Origin: Neolecta irregularis DAH-3
Lineage: Eukaryota; Ascomycota; Neolectomycetes; Neolectales; Neolectaceae
DNA length: 15,765 nucleotides
Direction of reading: 5' to 3'
NCBI GenBank assembly: GCA_001929475.1
Contig: LXFE01002296.1
Span: 1 to 15,765, forward strand
Part shown: in pieces, positions 8,353 through 15,765 of the stretch
How positions within the stretch are numbered: the first letter of the stretch is position 1
How the letters are laid out: every line of letters begins with the position of its first letter
The notes under the pieces: model-generated
What the model was told of the DNA's origin: nothing
Seen by the model: the letters and a program-made list of their open reading frames with translations, nothing else
Database searches by the model: none
Program-made: the position numbers and the translations under genes

Positions 8353-9807
8353 TTAACTGTGAAGATTCACCATCCATGTGTCCCCTGCCAACGCCATAAG
8401 TAGACCACTAGATGGAGATCCAGTGGTGGCAAAATTGTCAAAAGACCCGGCTCGGATGGATCTCGGACATTCAACGATGGAGCTCACAAATGGCTCCAGT
8501 GTGAAATGTTTAGGGTGAAAAGAAAGACCGACCAATCCAAAGACTCTAGAGGCTGCTGCATCTATCTCACTTGTCTCTCTTTGATTTCAGATGTATTTGG
8601 TTCAATATAGGTATATCGATTGATGGGGATACGGTGAAAGTCACGTCGTTAGCCAATACGAACAAGTCATGTGGCTGTTTCACAGCTGTTGCAACCTGCC
8701 TCAACGTCCAGTTTCACATTCGTTGCTTCCTAGTTTGCAAGGATTCTACATAGACTATATCAGTCCAAAGAACCTATCATTTGGGCAATGGACAAAATCA
8801 TTCATGATTGTCTCTTTAGAATATTCTTAGAATTCAGGGAGTGATTAATCTTCGAACATTTTTAAGACTATTCGGATTCTCACACATATAATGGTTTCAT
8901 AGCTCTGATCGCTTTTTTGGACTCGGTGTCCAGCGAGAGATACTATAATGCCAGCGAACACAACTTGAATCCCAACAATCAGCCTATCACTTGTTATACA
9001 CAACACAGTATTTCTTCTGTGATATCTAACAGGCATACCCCGGCAGTATTCAGGAACACGCAAGAGATTATTGGGAGGTACACTTTTATGATGTGCTGTA
9101 ATATTCAGCAAGCGAACGGGATCAGACAGAGTACAACGACTTCCAATTCTTATATTCGCTTTTTCTCATGCCATGAAGGCGATGAAAAAAAAGAACCAGA
9201 TTTCAGCCGGCGAATAGAGTCAAACTCAATAGGTTTGCCTACGGCAGGGATTGACGTTTTCATCACGATAATGATCAACACTCATCAGGGGTTAACTTTC
9301 TCACTATATTCATTGCACAACACCTATCAGCTTCGTCAGAGGAAGATTGTGCACCGACCCGATTTGGCGGACAACCAAGGTGTATGGTGTCGATTGGTTC
9401 AGCAAAGTCGCTGTGCATCCAATAGATTTCACATCTATCGCTCCTCTTTGTCATCGACGAAGGTATGGTCACACGTCCACCTAATTTGCAGTTTGTCTAT
9501 TATTACGCCAGATATCATCCAGAGAAGGAGACAACGTATAAACTGCTTATCAGCAGCCCTGGGATTGAGTAAGAATTCACAGCAAATTAGTTCGCGTCCT
9601 TCACCTCCTTTGTTTGAAATTTGTGCAGAAGCAAATGTATTGTTTAACACCCCATCCACATCACCTACCGTGCCATGGATCTTGGCTCATGACTGTTTCA
9701 AAGTGTACACCCTCGCGATGCTCGGAGATGCTGAACCCCTTGCGGAACCATCGGCTTTCTTTCAGACACGGAGGACTCTCGTGGATTGAATCTATTGGTA
9801 ATTCCAT
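8353..9807 (-). CDS. unresolved multi-exon coding region, partly membrane protein
   Basis: Several minus-strand frames here look protein-like, but I could not join them unambiguously. From 5' to 3': an ATG at 9807 opening with MELPIDSIHESPPCLKESRW; pieces between 9650 and 9270 in two competing frames; a piece containing SIPAVGKPIEFDSIRRLKS near 9260-9190; a hydrophobic span (IVGIQVVFAGIIVSLAGHRV) near 8990-8920; a piece with HDLFVLANDVTF near 8660; and a piece with SRVFGLVGLSFHPKHFTLEP ending at TAA 8353-8355. Plausible introns of 35-60 nt link most of them in phase. I recognise no family; the single span followed by a basic stretch suggests a membrane protein. One or two genes may be present. 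The ATG at 9807 is divergent from the + gene at 9934. Confidence 0.35.
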
Positions 9808-9933
9808 CCTTCCTAGTGTCTTTGAAACGGATATATAAAGCACCGAGGGAACTCAAGCCATCATTCAATTCAAGGTACTCTAGGAGCAGTATCTCCAACA
9901 ACCACTCAATTACCTCCTTGTTTGTCGCTTGGT
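9808..9933. promoter_or_regulatory. probable bidirectional promoter
   Basis: A 126-bp interval lies between the ATG of the minus-strand gene (9807) and the ATG of the + gene (9934). It contains TATATAAA-like sequence near 9831-9839. The inference rests on spacing and on that AT-rich element. Confidence 0.35.
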
Positions 9934-10605
9934 ATGGCTCGAGGTGGTGAGTCCTGCCTCTTAATGATCAAACAACTAACTAGTTCTACAGCACAAAATC
10001 CAAATTCCTCTCGATCTAGTCAATTGGATCATCCCATTCCATCGTTCGTTCCAATTCGTCCACGACCGCCTACTTTAGATCCGAATGCCCCAAGAGTGGG
10101 CTATGGATATCGTCCGGCGTCTTCTTCTCAGGCAAACCCGACAAGCTCTATGAATGAGGGTCGGAGATGAACATTATGAACATTAAGTTTTTTCTTTTAG
10201 TTTTTGGGTCCTTATGGTCGGTTATGGGATTCGGTCATTGGTCTTCGTATTTTAAATAGACGGCATAGAAATGAAAAAAAAGATTTTATGGACATTTGCA
10301 GGAAACCGTAAAGTAGATCAACGTGCTTATAATATATTTGCGCTTATTCAAGATACAATCAACTGATGATGTTTACAAGGCACAAGTTTCTACTTTTACG
10401 AAACTTCCAATTAACTTCATAGAACGTTCTAACAGAATCCCGGGGTTTTCTTTTTCAACTTGCCGAAGCGAGAGAAAAGGAAGAAAGTATAATTGAATTA
10501 CTACTTTCTCCAAGAGTTTCTTACAAGACCTTCCCGCCAATACACCAAATCCTTGAAAATACTGAAGAGAACGACCGAAAAAGCTATAGTATGCCAAAAG
10601 TCTAA
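9934..10605 (+). CDS. unrecognised protein with Pro-rich N-terminus and helical C-terminus
   Basis: Six exons join in phase to 155 residues: 9934-9946, 9992-10159, 10201-10246, 10283-10307, 10353-10385 and 10423-10605. The introns are 45, 41, 36, 45 and 37 nt. The first has a classic GTGAGT donor and an ACTAAC branch site; the second (donor GTCGGA) is the least certain, and without it translation stops at 10168-10170 after 63 residues. The N-terminal half is rich in Ser, Pro and Arg (SFVPIRPRPPTLDPNAPRVG), so probably disordered. A short aromatic segment (SLWSVMGFGHWSSFYGHLQE) follows, then a charged helix (LAEAREKEESIIELLLSPR). I recognise no family. The stop lies 17 bp from that of the convergent Spg1-type gene. 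The antisense frame is open too, but its Leu/Phe-rich composition looks like a shadow. Confidence 0.5.
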
Positions 10606-10622
10606 CCAAGTTCATGTCAACA

Positions 10623-11425
10623 TTAAACATCTTGGAATTCAAGGAGAGGTTCCCCAATAATCGTGATCTCAGGGATTGTACATTTCAAATCGAAAGCTTT
10701 TGAAAGTACAATTTTGAAAATCTAGCATAAATTATTACTCATAATGGACAATACTTTCTGGACGTTAATTGAGTGTGATGTTGATGAGAATATCAACGAT
10801 GCTTTCATTGCCTTAGCAAACCGTCTAGCCTGAAACCGGTCAAACGATGGCTTTCAAATGGTGTAAACCTGTTTCGTAATCTCCTCTTGATCCTCTTTTG
10901 GGAAATTCACAAAGTGATCATACTTGGTGCCGACAAGGAATGGAATTGCAGTCTTGGAAGGTTAATCTATGATGAGGAGACGAAGGCAGTACCTTGTTAA
11001 ATCCTCTGGCTTGCCTGTACCATTCTTTTATGCTGTTAAGCGTCGATTTCCGGCTCAGATCGAACATGAAGAGTATTGCGACTGCATCATTACAAACAAG
11101 GGGCAGCATGTTAACAAATTCCCGCTGACCTGGATGTTAAACAAGTTCTTCGTGGAGGGATAGACACACCGCCCAAATCCCATATTGAAAATGTAATTTC
11201 GGTGTTTCTGATTGAGATGGTCTTTTCCATGAAATTTACGCCTAGATTCATCAATATAGACTTGAGATACGGCAATAAACCAAGTGTCTGGATGTAATCT
11301 TCATCAAAGCTCCCCTCGACATATTTTACCATCAGCGAAGTCTTTCCAATCTGACTATCGCCCACCATGCCCACCTTTAGCACAACACTGCCGTTGTCAA
11401 TTTTTCTGAACCGTGGTGCTATCAT
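10623..11425 (-). CDS. spg1: septation-initiation Ras-like GTPase, Spg1/Tem1 family
   Basis: A small GTPase at the top of the septation initiation (mitotic exit) network, acting at spindle pole bodies to trigger cytokinesis. Six exons, 11425-11281, 11241-11170, 11129-10993, 10952-10869, 10829-10755 and 10721-10623, join to 203 residues, close to Spg1 length. The introns are 39, 40, 40, 39 and 33 nt. Motifs: P-loop GDSQIGKTS at 22-30, the family hallmark [21 protein letters not shown]3 as WDLGGQ (69-74), the [11 protein letters not shown] block, G4 as TKYD (127-130), and [20 protein letters not shown]. Gly follows WDLG as usual in this family. The start at 11425 leaves only 13 residues before the first strand. 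The frame stays open upstream without another ATG, so an extra 5' exon is possible. There is no CAAX box, as expected. Confidence 0.95.
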
Positions 11426-11498
11426 ACTTGTTCTTCTTGGTTGGGTCTTGTTGAGACATATAGTGGTAGAAGACTCGCGAGTTGTTGTTAAGTCAGGG

Positions 11499-11696
11499 AT
11501 GGATTCGACGCTAAAGAACAAGCAGGAAACCACCCGGCCTTTGAATGAGATGGAGATCCTGGCCCGGGCTAGTGAAGGTCTAACCAGATATTACTTTATT
11601 CCTGAAGGGCGAATGCAATTGAATGATTCGAACAGACTGCCGCGCGATGGAGAATTGGAATCTGTCAATACTAGTCACAGGGCCATATACTTTTAA
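11499..11696 (+). CDS. possible small protein, unrecognised
   Basis: An ATG at 11499 opens 65 codons to TAA at 11694-11696, 73 bp from the divergent Spg1-type start. The first part is charged and looks protein-like ([20 protein letters not shown]), but the last residues look random, so an unidentified intron or later exon is possible. A 30-nt stretch, 11577-11606, has GT and AG ends, but it is shorter than other introns here and its removal keeps the frame. The antisense strand is also open from 11852 to 11580, without an ATG. This could equally be 5' leader sequence of the antiporter gene that follows. Confidence 0.3.
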   Translation: MDSTLKNKQETTRPLNEMEILARASEGLTRYYFIPEGRMQLNDSNRLPRDGELESVNTSHRAIYF

Positions 11697-11837
11697 CTCA
11701 TCGCGCTCTTTTGCATACATGAATTTTCCATATATCGCTTTCCAGCACTTCCCTGTTAATACATAGTATATAATATCGACAAGTACCGAAATGTGATTGG
11801 ATGTTTCACCCAAAAAAGCTTCTGAGCAATAACCACC

Positions 11838-14240
11838 ATGGTCTGGCAACACCTGTCAATAAACAGGCATGCACTTTTGCTGCTGAGCACAGCATTAACC
11901 TAGAATCATAGACCGCATCTGGTATATGCAATCCTGGGGGGCTCCATTTCCATCTTTTCGCTCATCTCTCTTTTTGTCAAAGAAAAACTGTATATCGGCG
12001 AGGCAAGTATGTTCCACTCTTCTTTGAACTCGACTTATCACTACAGCTGTGGCGACTCTCGTCGGGATTATCTTTGGCCCTCATGCCCTGAATCTGTTCG
12101 ATCCTCTTTCATGGGGAAACGCAGATCAGATTACCCTCGAGTTTAGTAGGATCGCTCTTATCGTACAAGTCTTTGCTGTGGGAGTCGAACTTCCGAATGC
12201 ATATATGGCACGCCACGCATGGAGTCTCTTCATCTTGTTGGTTCCGGTCATGGCGACTGGTTGGATTGTCTCTAGTGTTATATTCTTTCTTCTCCTTCCA
12301 AAGCTCAGTTTTGTACCCGCTATTTATCGGCTCATACTGAAAGTAGGTGGAAAGTCTCGTTGCAGGTGCATGTATTACGGCCACAGACCCCATACTAGCG
12401 TCTTCCATCGTTGGTAAAGGAAAATTCGCGAAGAGAGTCCCGGGACATCTTCGAAACCTTCTTTCCGCGGAATCCGGATGCAACGATGGAATGGCCTTCC
12501 CGTTCCTTTATCTCGCACTATATATCATCCAGAATAATCAAGCTGGAGCAGCCTTGAAAGATTGGGTTCTCATTACTGTTCTTTACGAAGTTGTATTCGG
12601 CTGCTTTCTGGGCGCAGTTATTGGTATAGCAGGACGCAAATTAGTCAAATTCGCAGAGCGAAACAGTCTTATTGACAGAGAAAGTTTTTTGGTAATTTAT
12701 CTTACCATCTCACTTTTCTGTGCTGGTATCGGAACGATCATCGGTACAGATGATCTGCTAGTATCGTTCGCTGCTGGCACTGCATTTGCCTGGGAGTATG
12801 CTCTGTATTTTTTTTCACTCTAATGTTCACCTTAGCGGATGGTTCACTCAAAAAACGGAAGAGTCTCATGTTTCAAACGTTATTGACCTGTTGCTCAACT
12901 TATCATTTTTCATATTTTTCGGTGCAGCCATTCCCTGGGAACAGTTTAATGCACCCGAATTCGGTCTCGTCCCATGGCGTCTCATAGTGATTGCTATCCT
13001 CATTATGATATTTCGCCGGATACCGGCAATTCTGCTGGCCAAGCCATTCACTCCTGATATTAAATCATGGAGAGAAGCCCGTATGACGCCTGCATTTGTG
13101 GGGTTTCTAATGCGATAGTGTTTTGTGGACATTTTGGACCAATCGGCGTAGGTGCAATATTCGTAAGCATTCTTGCTCGAGCAGAGTTAGAAACGGATAC
13201 GACTACTCCTTTAGCACATCTTCCAGCGGATCCAACGATCCATAATTATTATGCAATTCGAATCATATGGCCATTGATCACATTCATTGTGCTTACATCG
13301 GTGAGAGTGTGATAGAATCTTCTTTAATTACTAGATTCTCATTCATGGTTCATCTATTGCTGTCTTTACTCTTGGGAAACATCTCAACTCTCTAAGTTTT
13401 ACAATCTCTTATACTCGAGAAAACACCCTTGATAACCCCACCTGGCTGGACCGGCTTCCCCGTATCGAACTTGGTCAGTCTACGTCGAAAGCAAAACCAG
13501 ACGAGGAGAGGAATTGCAGACGTAGCCGCAGCAATTCTCGTCGGAGCATTCAATTTTTCGATGAACAGAAAGAGGAACAAGGGGAACAGCTATCAGAATC
13601 AACTCTTGGCATACTTGATCCTGGTGATGAAGTCTACCAAGAGGGTGACATGATCATTATTGAAAATTCAGAAGGCGAGGTTGTCAAGAAACTTAAAAGT
13701 GATGCTTCCACAGACAATTTTATCAAAAATATTTTCCCCAATGTCAAATGGGAAGAAGCGAAAGCCATTGCAGAAGATCCAAATCATCCCATGCACGGAA
13801 AGCTAGCTGGTTTCTTGAAAAGCATCACTAAAGATATTGCGGGTGAACAATCTCTTGATGTCACCACCATGGAAAACGAGCCATCGTGCAGTTCAACCTC
13901 TCGAATGATCAGAGTTGGAAGTGATGAACGGATAACGGCTGCTGCGACGAAAGAGAGCGAAGAAGCCGCCAAGAAGGAACGGGCGGAAGAAACCGAGGCT
14001 GAAAGGCGGAGGAGAGAAGCTGTTCTTCATGGTAGTGAAGAAAGCGAAGATGAGGTTTCATTCCAGGAATCGCCATTAGAAGTACAAGAGGATAATAGTC
14101 ACGATTCGGCAGAACCTCTGACTCTTGATGAATCTTCTCCCCGGATAACGTTTGACCGGGATGTACGTACAGGTCAAGTTGAGCCTGGGTATTCAATCTA
14201 TCAGAGAAGAGACAATAGAGGTAGAGGCCGTGGCGGTTAG
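11838..14240 (+). CDS. NHA1: plasma-membrane Na+(K+)/H+ antiporter, Nha1 family
   Basis: Exchanges cytosolic Na+ or K+ for protons across the plasma membrane, for salt and pH homeostasis. Seven exons, 11838-11866, 11912-12006, 12047-12312, 12347-12795, 12836-13080, 13119-13300 and 13335-14240, join to 723 residues. The introns are 45, 40, 34, 40, 38 and 34 nt. The first appears to be GC-AG. Family blocks: VKEKLYIGEATVATLVGIIF, GPHALNLFDPLSWGN, EFSRIALIVQVFAVGVELP, ATDP at 142-145, GKGKFAKRVPGHLRNLLSAE and the ion-binding SGCNDG (Asn176-Asp177), DGWFTQKTEESHVSNVIDLL, FRRIP, FCGHFGPIGVGAIF, and HGSSIAVFTLGKHLN. Residues from about 455 on form a hydrophilic cytosolic tail, acidic in part, which ends NRGRGRGG. 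Such tails are regulatory in yeast Nha1. ATG 11838 has an ACCACC context. The gene is convergent with the MVP1-type gene. Confidence 0.95.
11867..11911 (+). other. apparent GC-AG intron (45 nt) in the antiporter gene
   Basis: Using the GC at 11867-11868 as donor and the AG at 11910-11911 as acceptor gives the N-terminus MVWQHLSINRPHLVYAILGG, which matches the length and pattern of Nha1 proteins (MxW, four variable residues, PHxxYxxLGG). An ATTAAC branch-like site lies 13 nt before the acceptor. The nearest GT alternative (donor at 11855) is also in phase but drops four residues. Confidence 0.65.
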
Positions 14241-14393
14241 GTATCTTGCCCAAAGGAGTATATGCTTCTTTTAGATCTTTGGACTTGGAATTAGTGGGGT
14301 TTAATTTGTAATGACGATTTTGACGATTTTGTAATGTTAAGGAGTTTGTGAAAGGGATGTGACATTATATATGGCTATTTAAGATTATTACTA

Positions 14394-15765
14394 TTAGTGA
14401 CTATCGCTTGGAGCGCTTGCTAAATCTTTACTCAAAATATTCCAGCTGTCGACTTGTAGTTGCGCATGTCTGACTCTTTCGGTTGCATATTCTTGCAACA
14501 TCTTTCCCACATGAACCTGTCGCGCTTGGAAGTAGGTTAATTCTTCCTTGAGACACAGTCGAATTAGTTGATTACGTTTCTTCTCATCAATGACAGCTTG
14601 TTTATTCTTTGATCAAGATACGGGTGTGAAAAAACGGAGGGTACCTTTGCGATCTGGTGCTCAAGATTTTCAATTTCGCCTTCCTTGGGTGGTTCTTTCC
14701 GTTCCTTTATAATCGCAATCTTCTTCACCAAGGCATCGATATGTCTCTCCCAACCGGTTATTTTATCAACGTCTTTATCCCTCCGCTCGAAAACTTGCCT
14801 TAACGAAATAATGATATCGCGTTCCATTTTCAGATCTTGTAGAATGCCTTGATCCCAGGCGTGAGATTCATCGTCTAATAGTCCTGTAATTTTTAGAAAG
14901 GTCTTTGATGTATAGGAAAGGCTAGGTGACACGCCATTTGTTCCAGGGACTGAACATAGCAATGGGTATCCAGATAGTCTGCCTAGAGACATGGAGATGC
15001 GTTTATAATCACTTGAACAAGATCTTTTGCGTGTTATGAGGTTTTCAAAGAGGTGACAAAGTGTACTTTGCAGTCAGACATGAAGAGAGCGGAAAAAAGT
15101 ACACATAGGTGTCTAGAGCACCGGAGAGTTCGCGTTTCAGTATTTCGACTCTACTTTCCAGATCTTTGGGAATTAGAGATTCGTAGTGTGTTGGGATCTC
15201 CGATCCGAGAAACTCTTCCTGGATGGAGACGGAAGTTTGTTTTCGCCACAAGGAGAGATCCTGCGGGGTCAGAACTTTAAAGACTCGCGGATACTGCGGG
15301 AACTGTGAGGAACATGATGACAAGGTACTCGTTCTTCAGCGCCGGGTGTCTGATGACTGCGTTGATAAATCTGCTCAGACCCCGCCGTCGTTGCTCGATA
15401 AACGAGTTTCCGGCTGCCAAATAGTGTCCATTAACTGCAGAATCAGCGGAAGACGGCGGGGAGCGGGGTACGTGCGAAACGCTTTGGTGCTGGAAATCAG
15501 CAGAGGACTAAACATAGAAAATACGCAGAAGCGGGATTGTACGATACGGATAGCGCGAGAGCAGCGACGCCGACAACCAGACAAAGTCGCTGTAGCGGCG
15601 AACGACCTGGGATGCTTTGCGCGCAGAGGTGAGCTGGTAGTTGACATGCTTGAATCCAAGGATTCCTTCTTTCTCTGGCACAACCGAGACTGCGACATGG
15701 TCTGATTCGCCTGAGCCAGTAATGGCCAGCGGCCGCGCACTCTGCTCCGGGTTCACGGAGGGCGC
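14394..15765 (-). CDS. MVP1: sorting nexin of the Mvp1/SNX8 family (N-terminus outside the window)
   Basis: An endosomal sorting nexin with a phosphoinositide-binding PX domain and a membrane-curving BAR domain, acting in endosome-to-vacuole or Golgi traffic. The gene runs off the right edge; 396 C-terminal residues are visible in six exons: 15765-15525, 15489-15472, 15434-15295, 15260-15103, 15065-14645 and 14606-14394. The introns are 35, 37, 34, 37 and 38 nt. PX features: [31 protein letters not shown] with its PI3P-contacting Arg, PLLPPKR, and [18 protein letters not shown]. The linker [16 protein letters not shown] is characteristic of Mvp1/SNX8. The BAR part has [19 protein letters not shown], a charged coiled coil, and [20 protein letters not shown], ending PSDSH. 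The 18-nt exon 15472-15489 carries PPKRFA. The expected N-terminal disordered region is missing because of the window edge. Confidence 0.95.

Noticed and set aside
8917-9789. A + strand frame open for 290 codons
   Set aside because: It has no ATG at its start, an erratic composition (Ser, Cys, His and Arg rich), and lies opposite minus-strand pieces that read better as protein. Treated as an antisense shadow.
10373-10657. A minus-strand frame of about 94 codons
   Set aside because: It begins without ATG and is very rich in Leu, Phe and Tyr, as expected opposite Lys/Glu-rich codons. It also runs into the last exon of the Spg1-type gene in another frame.
11580-11852. A minus-strand frame of 90 codons upstream of the Spg1-type gene
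   Set aside because: There is no ATG until late in the frame, and the GTPase has a satisfactory start at 11425. No splice pair clearly links the two.
13909-14253. A minus-strand frame of 114 codons opposite the antiporter tail
   Set aside because: It lies antisense to a tail exon that is in frame with clear antiporter sequence. It has no independent support.
1-15765. tRNA, rRNA, CRISPR array, transposon or virus-derived sequence
   Set aside because: No cloverleaf with a T-loop consensus, no regular repeat-spacer array, no terminal inverted repeats, and no transposase, integrase or polymerase motifs were seen by eye on either strand.

Overview
This window looks like nuclear DNA from a fungus with a compact, intron-rich genome. 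Genes lie about 1.2 kb apart on both strands. Two encode mitochondrial ribosomal proteins with targeting presequences. The others I can name are typical eukaryotic or fungal families: LSm3, a GTPBP1/2-type GTPase, an Spg1/Tem1 septation GTPase, an Nha1-type Na+/H+ antiporter and an Mvp1/SNX8-type sorting nexin. Nearly every gene is cut by very small introns. The 36 introns I placed in these seven genes are 33 to 48 nt long. The intron density and the GTPBP1-type gene make me lean towards a basidiomycete-like lineage, but the sequence alone does not settle this.

Layout from left to right: the 3' end of a gene for a protein with a C-terminal membrane anchor (+, 3-317); mitochondrial uL6m (-, 715-1424); a possible very small gene (+, 1886-2140); mitochondrial uL15m (-, 2330-3242), head to head with LSM3 (+, 3378-3796); a 12-exon GTPBP1/2-like GTPase (+, 4074-6240); a four-span, MARVEL-like membrane protein (-, 6349-7463); a minus-strand stretch with one or two genes I could not fully model (7638-9807), head to head with an unrecognised six-exon gene (+, 9934-10605); the Spg1-type GTPase (-, 10623-11425), almost touching that gene tail to tail; a possible small gene (+, 11499-11696); the Na+/H+ antiporter (+, 11838-14240); and the 3' part of an MVP1-type sorting nexin gene (-, 14394-15765), cut by the window edge.

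The genes do not form a pathway. They are mostly housekeeping functions: mitochondrial translation, mRNA decay and splicing, mRNA or ribosome-associated GTPase activity, cytokinesis signalling, ion homeostasis and endosomal sorting. No mobile element, CRISPR array, tRNA or rRNA was seen. The points most worth a second look are the uniformly tiny introns, an apparent GC-AG intron, an 8-nt microexon, and several coding stretches with no recognisable family.
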